Assembly: GCA_018821535.1 (NCBI GenBank)
Contig: JAHJLV010000008.1
Location: 1-64,000, forward strand
From: Pseudomonadota bacterium
GTDB lineage: Bacteria > Desulfobacterota > Desulfobacteria > Desulfobacterales > Desulfobacteraceae
DNA length: 64,000 bases
Direction: 5' to 3'
Translations under genes and position numbers: made by a program
Shown here: one piece after another, positions 54,893-62,904 of the stretch
Numbering within the stretch: the stretch's first letter is position 1
How the letters are laid out: each line of letters begins with the position of its first letter
Notes under the pieces: model-generated
Seen by the model: only the letters and a program-made list of their open reading frames with translations
What the model was told of the DNA's origin: nothing
Database searches by the model: none

Positions 54893-55423
54893 ATGGGATT
54901 ATTTGATTTGATTTTAAATCGTATCTTTACCGTCTTTAATAGTGCAGAACCACCAGTAGTTCATCGTGTTTCTTCTCACGAGCAAACTTCGCCACGCACC
55001 ACCTCACCACCCTTGGCACAAAAAACAGAAACATATTCAGACAATAGTAAGCGATCGCAATTTGTAAAGATTCGACGGTCATACCGAACAGGATCAGGAG
55101 CAACCTTTGTCCCTTTGTGGCAGAAAGCTGGATGGGTGATCAATGCACAGAATCCAAATTACTCTATTGGCCACTATAAGTTTTACAATAAAAAACACAA
55201 TGAAATATTGCAATGGGAAGGTGCTGTCAGAAGTGGGCCATATGAGGCAAAGGTTTATATAAAAAACCCACCATCATTTCTAAAGAGCCATAAGCATTGG
55301 GGATGTTTTATGCATCAAGGTGATGGGTGGTATCTTGTGCACTTCCTCAAACGGATTAACGGCTTGGATGACGCTATCCTCAACGTGCAGAGACTAATTA
55401 CAGAAGCATTTTGGTTTTGTTAG
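54893..55423 (+). CDS. E2-like ubiquitin-conjugating protein (BilB-like)
   Basis: A 176-aa protein resembling E2 conjugating enzymes of bacterial ubiquitin-like operons. The first 55 residues are a variable tail; then come strand pairs (SIGHYKFYNKKHNEILQWEG, AKVYIKNPPSFLKSH) and the likely catalytic cysteine Cys138 in KHWGCFMHQGDGWY. A C-terminal helix (ILNVQRLITEAFWF) completes the fold. The ATG at 54893, just after AGGAGG, is chosen over an in-frame GTG at 54887 that overlaps the ribosome site. It would carry the Ubl from the E1 to target proteins. Confidence 0.78.
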   Translation: MGLFDLILNRIFTVFNSAEPPVVHRVSSHEQTSPRTTSPPLAQKTETYSDNSKRSQFVKIRRSYRTGSGATFVPLWQKAGWVINAQNPNYSIGHYKFYNKKHNEILQWEGAVRSGPYEAKVYIKNPPSFLKSHKHWGCFMHQGDGWYLVHFLKRINGLDDAILNVQRLITEAFWFC

Positions 55424-55438
55424 ATAAAAGGAGCGAAC

Positions 55439-56050
55439 ATGCCTGATTGGTCTGCAAGAGTATCAGTGGTTTTTCAAAAGAATACGCCTACGTTCATGAA
55501 AGTATATAGGTCTGCTATAAATTACCTATGGGGCGATATTATAGAAAAAGATATACCACTTAAGCGTCTTGATTATAAATATGTGATTTCTTCAAGGTTG
55601 GTTTATGAATGTTTCCATTATCTGAACCGGGACAGGTGCAATGAATCATTAGTTGATATAAGTGGTATTCAACTTGATGAAAATTTAATTATAATGGAAA
55701 GAATGGAATATCTCCAGCACGATACACAAACTTCTGTCTATGCACGTTCCAATCTCATTTCAACATACAAGACTCTTATGAAAATAGACACATATGGCGG
55801 TCTGCTCACGGGTGTATTTCATATACATCCGGGAAAAGGGCCCGAATCAATACGTCCTTCAGTGACTGATATAAATGATCAAATGCGAAGAGAAAAAGTT
55901 GGTATGAAGGCTATTGGTGCTATTTTCAGTAGGGATGGATTTTTCAGGTTCTTTTCAAAAGAGCTTGGGATTAATATCGAAATTGTTGGAAAAGGGGTAA
56001 AAAAACATGACAGACATCTTTACCAGCTCGAAAACACTTGTAATCTATGA
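55439..56050 (+). CDS. JAMM/JAB-family isopeptidase (BilC-like)
   Basis: A 203-aa JAB-domain protein. The zinc-binding motif is seen at His128 and His130 (FHIHPGKGPE) with Ser141 and Asp144 (PSVTDIND). Between the second His and the Ser there are 10 residues, three more than in the textbook H-x-H-x7-S-x2-D motif. Such a peptidase removes Ubl from targets or trims the Ubl precursor. Its start follows AAAAGGAGCG by a few bases. The E1 gene starts 44 bases before its stop, so the two are coupled. Confidence 0.82.
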   Translation: MPDWSARVSVVFQKNTPTFMKVYRSAINYLWGDIIEKDIPLKRLDYKYVISSRLVYECFHYLNRDRCNESLVDISGIQLDENLIIMERMEYLQHDTQTSVYARSNLISTYKTLMKIDTYGGLLTGVFHIHPGKGPESIRPSVTDINDQMRREKVGMKAIGAIFSRDGFFRFFSKELGINIEIVGKGVKKHDRHLYQLENTCNL

Positions 56051-56783
56051 GACAGAAAAAATAACCGGAACTCATTGTAATGAGCACGATGTCCACAATA
56101 GGCACAGTCTGCTCAAAGGATTTAATCAGAGAGCACTTGAAAAAACACGCATCAACCTTATTGGTGCAGGTGGGCTCGGATCAGAAACAGGTATCGCATT
56201 GGTAAGGAAAGGTATTGGAGAACTCAATATCTATGATAGCGACCGAGTTGACATTACAAACCTGTCCCGGCAGCATTATTTTAGAAAGGATTTATACAAA
56301 CCTAAAGCAGGTCAGTTGTCAGAAAATCTATCACAAATGGCAACAGGCAAATCTATAATCCGCGGTGTGTCGTTGATGATTCAGGAAGCAGTTGATCAAA
56401 AGAAATGTTTTGATTCTGATATTGTCATCGTTGGTGTTGATAATAGCGAAACTCGGTTTTATTGCTCTGAAAAATTCAAAGATAAACCTGTAATTTTTAC
56501 AGCAGTTAACCCTGAAGCAGACAGCGGTTATGTATTTGTGCAAGAGAAAGGCGGAGCATGTTTTGGTTGTCTCTTTGGTGATCAGAACGGAAGACCTGCA
56601 CGTAAGTGTGCGGGGGCAACTATTGATATCAACAAAGTGATGGGTGGAATAGTCAGCTATGCGGTTGATACCCTTATAATGCGGCGGCAAAGAGATTGGA
56701 ATTTCAAACAGGTTCATTTTCACGGTCCATTTATTGATTTTAACAAAAAGATTCTTAAAGAGCCTGAATGCAGGTTTTGTTGA
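56007..56783 (+). CDS. E1-like activating enzyme, ThiF family (BilD-like)
   Basis: A 258-aa ThiF/E1 protein. The adenylation core has the Rossmann motif IGAGGLGSE from Gly53, the Asp/Arg pattern YDSDRVDITNLSRQHYF, and IVGVDNSETR. A likely catalytic cysteine is Cys201 in RKCAGAT. Two C-x2-C pairs (Cys185/Cys188 in ACFGCLF and Cys255/Cys258 at the very end) probably bind one zinc, as in other ThiF proteins. It adenylates the Ubl C-terminus and forms a thioester for transfer to the E2. It overlaps the JAMM gene by 44 bases, with AAAGGGG upstream. Confidence 0.88.
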   Translation: MTDIFTSSKTLVIYETEKITGTHCNEHDVHNRHSLLKGFNQRALEKTRINLIGAGGLGSETGIALVRKGIGELNIYDSDRVDITNLSRQHYFRKDLYKPKAGQLSENLSQMATGKSIIRGVSLMIQEAVDQKKCFDSDIVIVGVDNSETRFYCSEKFKDKPVIFTAVNPEADSGYVFVQEKGGACFGCLFGDQNGRPARKCAGATIDINKVMGGIVSYAVDTLIMRRQRDWNFKQVHFHGPFIDFNKKILKEPECRFC

Positions 56784-56852
56784 TATCAATTTTTATATCA
56801 TTTCATTTTATCAGAAAATAGATGAAGGCAATTTATAAGCAAAGGATAAAGT

Positions 56853-57041
56853 ATGACCATAAGGCTCCCCAAAAAATACTTATTAGATAAAATCCTTAAA
56901 ATATTTGGAAGAGGGCGAAAAAATATTATTCCAAGAGATGCAGAAAAAATCTATCAGGATTTTGGACCCTATATCCAACTTAAGTCTAAGAAAGAAAGCT
57001 TTTTGCGGGCGATATTCAGAAAGAAAAAGTGTAATGATTAG
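56853..57041 (+). CDS. Small basic protein after the E1 gene (62 aa)
   Basis: A 62-aa Lys/Arg-rich peptide (FGRGRKNIIPRDAEKIY, ILRAIFRKKK-like end) with an AAAGGATA site before the ATG. I do not recognise it. It lies between the E1 gene and the 442-aa gene with short gaps on the same strand and may be part of the operon. Confidence 0.5.
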   Translation: MTIRLPKKYLLDKILKIFGRGRKNIIPRDAEKIYQDFGPYIQLKSKKESFLRAIFRKKKCND

Positions 57042-57056
57042 AAAAAGGGGCATATC

Positions 57057-58385
57057 ATGTATATGGGAGAAAGGATGTTTATTATGAAAAACTTCAATGA
57101 TGAGGCGTTTAAATTAAACGGGATAATCATCAATAGGATGGAAAGAATAGATGATTTCATAAGAGACGTAAGGATATTCCTGGGTAATAAAAAGATCTAT
57201 GCCGAAGAAAATCCCAAAAAGGAGCCGGTCTATTTTGTTGATAAGTTGTATTTGACAAAATGTGCAATGGCCGAGGAATATGAGGATATTTTATCCGCAG
57301 GGATAGAAGGTTACTCAGATGCACTGAAAATTCCGAGAACTCCCCAAAAAGTATCTCCAGAGAAAAAAAGCCGTTTGAAATCGTATAAATACGCTGTCTG
57401 TGATCTTTGTTTTGAAAGCGAAAAGAAAAATCTACTGATAGAATTCTCCGGTCCAGCTGAGTTGTCTGATTACCAGAGAGGAAAAAAGAAGAAGGCGGTG
57501 GAAGAGGAGGTAATTGTCAAAGATAGATTTGTTGTTACGGAACTCGACAGTAATCTGGAATTTAATCGTGCATATGTGGCTTATGTTGACCATGGGATGT
57601 CTGACACTGAAAAATTTGAGTTTGATGATATGGAAGAACCTTCTGATACAGTCAGATACTATATCGATTCCCATGACGCCAGATTAATTGAAGAGAAAGT
57701 AGATAGAAAAAAGAAATATCCCATCATCCAGCTTGAACCGGATAAGGATCAGTTTAAATTCACTATGATTGATCTTGCTGAGTATTGTTTTGAAAGCAGA
57801 GTCCACAATGATACAGATTTTGTCGGAACCATCTCAGAAAAATCCCCCGCGCCTCAGCGTGATGAACAACGCTGGAGATTTTTTGCCTACTTGTCGATCG
57901 TTCTGGCTCAGGAAGCCCTTAGCGCCCTTGAAGGGGATATCGATTTTGAAAGATACAATAAGACAGATCGGCGGCGTATTGCAGATACATTGTTTGAAGA
58001 TGCGGTAACGGTTCTTGATCATGCAAGAGAAATTGAGATTTCTTTGTGTCGGGAAATACCTGGTGAATCATACCTCCAAAAAGGACAGCAGGATAAATGG
58101 CTGAAAAGTCAGAAGGCCTTTACAATGGCAGTTGCCCGCAAAAGACCTACTGATCCATTAAGACTATTGACCATCAGGCTTGCTGAAAAGCTCTTCAGAC
58201 GGAAACCGTATCTGGGCGTCGGTGATATTGCTACGATGATTTCAGGTGCAATAGCTGTTCTTGCCGAAAAAAATAATATTGATTTCAGCCTTGATAGTGA
58301 AAACAGAATGATTGAGAAATGGGTTTCCATGGCCAAAGAAAACCCATTTGAAAAGGCAAGCTTCAGCGTTTTTAAAGAATATTAA
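57057..58385 (+). CDS. Unknown protein downstream of the ubiquitin-like operon (442 aa)
   Basis: A 442-aa soluble, charged protein that I do not recognise. The first 200 residues have a Lys-rich linker (RGKKKKAVEEEVIV) and two Cys in CDLCFESEKK; the second half is helical with IVLAQEALSALEG and a C-terminal conserved-looking segment KPYLGVGDIATMISGAIAVL. The ATG at 57057 is taken; ATGs at 57075 and 57084 are alternatives. It is the last gene before the second paralog's promoter and follows the four Bil-like genes on the same strand. It could be an accessory or target of the conjugation system. Confidence 0.65.
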   Translation: MYMGERMFIMKNFNDEAFKLNGIIINRMERIDDFIRDVRIFLGNKKIYAEENPKKEPVYFVDKLYLTKCAMAEEYEDILSAGIEGYSDALKIPRTPQKVSPEKKSRLKSYKYAVCDLCFESEKKNLLIEFSGPAELSDYQRGKKKKAVEEEVIVKDRFVVTELDSNLEFNRAYVAYVDHGMSDTEKFEFDDMEEPSDTVRYYIDSHDARLIEEKVDRKKKYPIIQLEPDKDQFKFTMIDLAEYCFESRVHNDTDFVGTISEKSPAPQRDEQRWRFFAYLSIVLAQEALSALEGDIDFERYNKTDRRRIADTLFEDAVTVLDHAREIEISLCREIPGESYLQKGQQDKWLKSQKAFTMAVARKRPTDPLRLLTIRLAEKLFRRKPYLGVGDIATMISGAIAVLAEKNNIDFSLDSENRMIEKWVSMAKENPFEKASFSVFKEY

Positions 58386-58800
58386 AAAATGAAATGAAAA
58401 AAGTTTTTCCCGCCATATTTCAATCACGACCTTGGAAGGGTCTCATATATGTGATTCAGTGTCGCAATTCTATACTTTGGAACACAACACAAAATACAGG
58501 CATGATCAGATTTCAAAATCTATATGTTGTTATTTTGTTGAATCGATCATGTCTTATTTGCGAAGTACCTAAAGGTAAATAATTGAGTCACAGAAAAGTT
58601 TTTATTTTTCAGCGATTTCTTATCCACAACTCTAATCTTCTCTTACAATCGTAGTCTCAGCGGCTTCAATCTTCTTCTAAGCTGTTACTCTTACATCCTC
58701 CATCCTTTGGGCTATCTTAAAGGCGTTAATGATCGATCCTTAACACAAACTAATACGGGAGTATTTCCCACAACACTAATCCAAAATGGAGGATTAAACA
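58386..58800. other. Promoter region of second paralog gene
   Basis: 415 bases without a supported gene. A consensus DnaA box TTATCCACA lies at 58620-58628. About 130 bases nearest the gene resemble the region before 49748 (shared TAGTCTCAGC, the palindrome at 58725-58744 and the TTCCCACAACACTAATCC stretch). No RNA gene or hairpin terminator is evident. Confidence 0.55.
58725..58744. promoter_or_regulatory. Near-palindrome upstream of second paralog gene
   Basis: GTTAATGATCGATCCTTAAC shares 15 bases in a row with the copy at 49672 and has paired ends (GTTAA, TTAAC). It lies 56 bases before the ATG at 58801, as in the other copy. Confidence 0.6.
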
Positions 58801-59397
58801 ATGTCTAACACGACAACGCCTGAAAATGGCAAACGGCAAGAGCTTAACAACAAAAATGATGACAGCAAGGAGAATGAAATGATTGAAATATCAATTAAAG
58901 ATCCAAACCGCCCGGAACGACCTGGGCCTGAACCTGGTAATACAAAGGAATTCAAGAGCAGTTTAATCCTGAGATCTTTTAACGGATATACTGGAGAAGT
59001 CTTTAAAATGGTTTTCGATGTGGACACCGGGACCCCCTACCTCATCCAACCTGATCTTGAGGGTGTCCCCGATGGGTATACCTATATAATGATCTCAGTT
59101 TTCAGGGATCAGTTTGGGGAATTGCAGATGTTTTTCATACCAGATCCTGTTGATGAAGAGACAAATGTCTGGGGAGAGACCGTCAATGAGTTCATTGAAC
59201 GATCAACCAAAGAATGGGTGGTTCTCCCTGGACCGGAGCATGGACCGGTAACGCCGAAATTTGACCTGCCTGATCCTGTGCCTTTCGATTTTAGTTACGA
59301 GGCCATACTGGAAATCTATTTCAGGGACTATCTGATCGACAGCCTTGATCATCCGGTTCTTCTGAAACTGGCTGAATGGAACGGAAAGGTGGCCTGA
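58801..59397 (+). CDS. Element protein A2 of unknown function (198 aa), paralog of 49748
   Basis: A 198-aa protein with the same core blocks as the 49748 protein (ILRSFNGYTGEVFK, NVWGETVNEFIERSTKEWVVLPG, FDLPDPVPFDFSYEA, and DHPVLLKLAEWNGKVA). The N-terminal 50 residues differ and are polar. I do not recognise the family. ATTGGAGGATT is its ribosome site. It is followed by a CCGAG/CTCGG hairpin and then by the ATPase and primase genes, so it may be a replication- or stability-linked element protein. The 49748 copy may have been created by duplication around the cargo. Confidence 0.75.
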   Translation: MSNTTTPENGKRQELNNKNDDSKENEMIEISIKDPNRPERPGPEPGNTKEFKSSLILRSFNGYTGEVFKMVFDVDTGTPYLIQPDLEGVPDGYTYIMISVFRDQFGELQMFFIPDPVDEETNVWGETVNEFIERSTKEWVVLPGPEHGPVTPKFDLPDPVPFDFSYEAILEIYFRDYLIDSLDHPVLLKLAEWNGKVA

Positions 59398-59415
59398 AAC
59401 CAGCATTAAAATCCT

Positions 59416-59440
59416 CCGAGATCTGTTTCGCAGGTCTCGG
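59416..59440 (+). terminator. Hairpin after second paralog gene
   Basis: CCGAGATCTG and CAGGTCTCGG pair over 10 bp (one G-T) with loop TTTCG, 19 bases after the stop. It lies between the paralog gene and the ATPase gene and may attenuate read-through, as no long T-run follows. Confidence 0.6.
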
Positions 59441-59474
59441 GGCTACTAACCAATTTAAAATAGGAATTCGATCT

Positions 59475-61130
59475 ATGAATAATATTGATTTAAATAAAAA
59501 CGCCGTTGATGCAGATCTGATGGCACAGATGGTAGCAGAGACTGAAAAGGAGAGAGCTGAGTTTGGTCATCCAGAAACAGAACCACTTGGAAACGTCTCA
59601 AAGCCGGATATCCCGGTTTACAACGAAGAGGATTCGACACCCCAGCTTCCAATCATCAATGTCTCGGAAAATCCCATGCACGTAATTACTGATCTGGTGC
59701 TGGAGGAGCACTTGTCGAAAACCAACCTGAATATTTATCAGCGTAACAATTACCTGGTTCAGATCCTGCGTGATGATAATGGCCGACCTTACATCCATGA
59801 GATTACCAATGACCAGTTGCGTGGCATACTTGACAGGGTAATTCATTTTGAAAAGACGACCAGCTCCGGAGTTGATTATACCCTGCCGCCGACGAATATC
59901 ATCCGTGACATTCTGTCATTGAAAAATTACCCGGATTCGATCCCTCAGATAAGAGGGATAGCCGAATCCCCGGTTGTAAGAATCAGTGGTACAATCGTCT
60001 GTAACCCAGGTTATGATAGTCAGAGCCAGTACTTTTACTGGCCGGATAAAACAATCCCTTCCATTGATGTCTCTGAACATCCCACAGGGGGCCAGATCAG
60101 AGATTCTGTGGATTTGTTAACCGATATTCTGACAGATTTTCCATTCGTAGACAATTGCAGCTTGTGTAATGCAATTGCTTTGATGATAACACCCATCGTA
60201 CGGCCTGCAATTGATGGTATTGTTCCGCTTGCGCTAATTGAGAGCACCCAGAAAGGCACGGGAAAGGGCTTGCTTACAAGTCTTATTCACCTGATTGCCA
60301 CAGGGAAGATGCCGCAGACTCTGACCATGCCTGGCAGTGAGGGTGAGATCCGAAGACAGATAACTTCAGCCTGTACAACAGGCAAGCAGATCAGGGTATA
60401 TGACAACGTGGACCGGATTATTAACAGCCCGGCATTCGCATCAGCACTCACAACCTCCGAGTGGGCGGATCGGACACTCGGAAAGACTGAGATAAGATCA
60501 TACCCCAACAACACCACCTGGATCATGAATGGTAACAACATCCGTCTGGGCGGGGATATTTCACGCAGGTGCTATGTGATTCAACTGGACCCAAAGAATT
60601 CCAGGCCGTGGCAGAGGTCAGATTTTAAATATAAGAATCTGCTTTTGCACATTAAAAAAAATAGATCTGCTCTATTGTCGGCAATATTGACATTGGTACG
60701 TGCTTGGTTTGATGCTGGCCAGCCGGTTGCAGATGTTCCTACCATGGGAAGCTTTGAGGAATGGACACGAGTGGTTGGAGGCGTCTTGCATAATGCTGGT
60801 TTAGTTGATTTTCTCAGCAATCTGGAAATTTTGTACCAGGATGCTGATGACGAATCCAATCAATATGAGCATTTCCTCCAGGCCTGGCATGAACATTTCG
60901 GCACAAGGGAAGTTACGGCAAAAGAAATCTGCCAGTCCAGGTTGGTAGAGTTTCTGCCGGAGTCTGTTCTTGGCGTTGCACCGAGATCAGGGAACCTTAC
61001 CCAGAAGGTTGGTAAAATGTTGTCAAAATTTGCCGGAACCAGATTTGGCCCTGAGGGTTATCACCTTGTGAAGTTGGGTTTTAAAAATCACTCACTTATC
61101 TGGCAGGTCAAAAAAGAAGACAATCCATAG
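59475..61130 (+). CDS. SF3-type helicase-like ATPase of mobile-element replication
   Basis: A 551-aa protein. The P-loop is ESTQKGTGKGLL with Lys264, unusual in spacing but of the helicase type found in plasmid and integrative-element replication proteins. A Walker-B-like VYDNVD and a sensor-like NGNNIRLGGDISRRCY segment follow. The start ATG at 59475 follows a TAGGAATT site; the frame opens at 59376 inside the previous gene but is rejected. Together with the primase downstream it forms a replication or DNA-mobilisation module. Exact family (SF3 or related AAA+) is uncertain. Confidence 0.75.
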   Translation: MNNIDLNKNAVDADLMAQMVAETEKERAEFGHPETEPLGNVSKPDIPVYNEEDSTPQLPIINVSENPMHVITDLVLEEHLSKTNLNIYQRNNYLVQILRDDNGRPYIHEITNDQLRGILDRVIHFEKTTSSGVDYTLPPTNIIRDILSLKNYPDSIPQIRGIAESPVVRISGTIVCNPGYDSQSQYFYWPDKTIPSIDVSEHPTGGQIRDSVDLLTDILTDFPFVDNCSLCNAIALMITPIVRPAIDGIVPLALIESTQKGTGKGLLTSLIHLIATGKMPQTLTMPGSEGEIRRQITSACTTGKQIRVYDNVDRIINSPAFASALTTSEWADRTLGKTEIRSYPNNTTWIMNGNNIRLGGDISRRCYVIQLDPKNSRPWQRSDFKYKNLLLHIKKNRSALLSAILTLVRAWFDAGQPVADVPTMGSFEEWTRVVGGVLHNAGLVDFLSNLEILYQDADDESNQYEHFLQAWHEHFGTREVTAKEICQSRLVEFLPESVLGVAPRSGNLTQKVGKMLSKFAGTRFGPEGYHLVKLGFKNHSLIWQVKKEDNP

Positions 61131-61561
61131 TCTTTAGTTTGCTTAAAATACTGGGGGTCTTCGATAGACCCTCAGTTCAACAGATAAATCTTTTCAAAAT
61201 ATCACCCTCAACCCCCAACACCAGTGTTATTCGCATAACTCCAAATGAGAGAAGGGATTCACAAATTTCAAGGGGGAAGGGTGACAAGGGGAATAAAACG
61301 GAAAAGTAGGAAGTGTTTGGTTAGCTCAAATTTAACAGGTTAGATTCACTTTTACGTATGGAAAAAAGGGGAATAGGGAATAAAGGGGGTAAAATTGAAA
61401 ACAGTACAAAAAATAAAAAGTCTTTTACCTCTACTACATATTTTTTTGTTGTGCTTTTTTATACCCTTCTTCCCCTTCACCATTGAATTGATTGATTACC
61501 AATACATCCTGAAAATTAAATTGGAAGGGAATTCGGGGATTTTTAAAATGGGGACTGAAAA
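61131..61561. other. Intergenic region with G-rich repeated tracts
   Basis: 431 bases before the primase gene with no supported gene. G-rich motifs recur: AAGGGGAATA at 61286-61295 and 61366-61375, followed by GGGAATAAAGGGGG, and CAAGGGGGAAGGG nearby, in an otherwise AT-rich stretch. Such tracts can mark a replication origin or a regulated leader, but there is no clear iteron set. Confidence 0.45.
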
Positions 61562-62611
61562 ATGAATATACAGGATCAACTTCAATCTGATGGTATTGCC
61601 TTAAAAAAGGTATCTTCAACCAATGGGGGAGAATATTGTTCTCCGTGTCCTGTCTGCGGTGGCCGTGATCGGTTTCGAGTCTGGATAAATCAGGGGGATA
61701 CTGGCCGATATTGGTGTCGGCAATGTGGAATAACGGGTGATTTACTTCAATACTTAATAGATTTTAAGAATATGACTTTTTTTGAGGCCTGCCAATACTC
61801 AGGGAATGACCATAAAATTAATAATGGTGGACCATGCAGATCTGAAATTATAAAAAGCAGAGATCAATGGGAACCCAAGGAAATCAGTCCTCCTCCTGAT
61901 ATGTGGCAGGAAAGGGCATCGTTGTTGATCAAGTTTGCTCAGGAAACTCTTTTCAGTAAAATCGGCCAGCGCTGCAGGACGTGGCTATATACTCAACGTT
62001 GTCTTACCGATGAAACAATTGAAAAGTTCCATCTTGGTCTGTTACCAAAATACTACTATCGGGAAAGATCGCAGTGGGGCTTGCCAGATGAAATCAATCC
62101 AAAAACGGGTAAAAATAAAAAGATATGTCTTCCCCGTGGGCTTGTAATTCCATATGTTCAAGGTGGTCAAGTGTTGCGTTTGCGTATCCGTCTGCCAGAT
62201 CCGGGGAAGTATTCAAAATATCAAAATGTATTTGGATCTAAAAATTATCCTTTTTATAATACTCTTAGTGAGGGAACTGATGTTGTTATTGTTGAGAGTG
62301 ATCTGGACGCCATATTGCTGAATCAAGTTCTGGGTCCTGATGTAACACCCATCGCATTAGGTTCTGCGACGAATAAGCCCGATACGATATTGATGGGTTT
62401 TTTACGCAATCATGCCAGGCATATTTTAATTGCATTGGATACTGACAGTGCAGGGGGAAAGCCGTGCTATCAGTTCTGGAAGAAGTATTTTCCTAAATCA
62501 AGTCGATGTATAATTCCATCAAGATTTGGGAAAGATCCGACTGAGGCAGCGCTTCATGGCTTGAATCTTCGTCAATGGTTTCAGGCAGGGATTAAAATTG
62601 CTAAAATTTAG
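61562..62611 (+). CDS. Zinc-ribbon and TOPRIM primase-like protein
   Basis: A 349-aa DnaG-type primase-like protein. An N-terminal zinc ribbon (Cys29-x2-Cys32 and Cys52-x2-Cys55, around CPVCGGRDRF and WCRQCG) is followed by a TOPRIM domain with the glutamate Glu245 in VESDLDA and Asp293/Asp295 in ALDTDSAGG. This fits mobile-element primases that prime replication from the element's origin. The start ATG has a GGGG run upstream. It follows the SF3-like ATPase by 431 bases on the same strand; both are likely part of one replication module. Confidence 0.82.
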   Translation: MNIQDQLQSDGIALKKVSSTNGGEYCSPCPVCGGRDRFRVWINQGDTGRYWCRQCGITGDLLQYLIDFKNMTFFEACQYSGNDHKINNGGPCRSEIIKSRDQWEPKEISPPPDMWQERASLLIKFAQETLFSKIGQRCRTWLYTQRCLTDETIEKFHLGLLPKYYYRERSQWGLPDEINPKTGKNKKICLPRGLVIPYVQGGQVLRLRIRLPDPGKYSKYQNVFGSKNYPFYNTLSEGTDVVIVESDLDAILLNQVLGPDVTPIALGSATNKPDTILMGFLRNHARHILIALDTDSAGGKPCYQFWKKYFPKSSRCIIPSRFGKDPTEAALHGLNLRQWFQAGIKIAKI

Positions 62612-62904
62612 TATGAGTGGCTCCTTTTCTATTATTGATATTTTTTTGTCATCCGGCATAAGTTTTTTGATAACACCTATAATTATTTTTTATCATTTTG
62701 CGGACATTTCATAATGAAAGTGTCATCGAGAAATAAAGATGATCCTGTTTGTTATCGTTGCTCCAAAATCTTGAAAAAATTTTATTGACATGTTGTTACG
62801 CATGATTGCATATATCTGAATATCAATTTGGCTGAGATTTTAAATTTAGATCTATCAAGTAAATTATCACAACGGTTATATTATGGGTTTACTGGAGGGT
62901 TTCT

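Noticed and set aside
56331-56789. Minus-strand frame of 152 codons opposite the E1 gene
   Set aside because: The plus strand encodes a clear ThiF protein with conserved motifs.
59376-59474. Extended start of the SF3-like ATPase overlapping the 198-aa gene
   Set aside because: The 5' 33 codons lie in the paralog gene end and the hairpin; ATG 59475 has a ribosome site.
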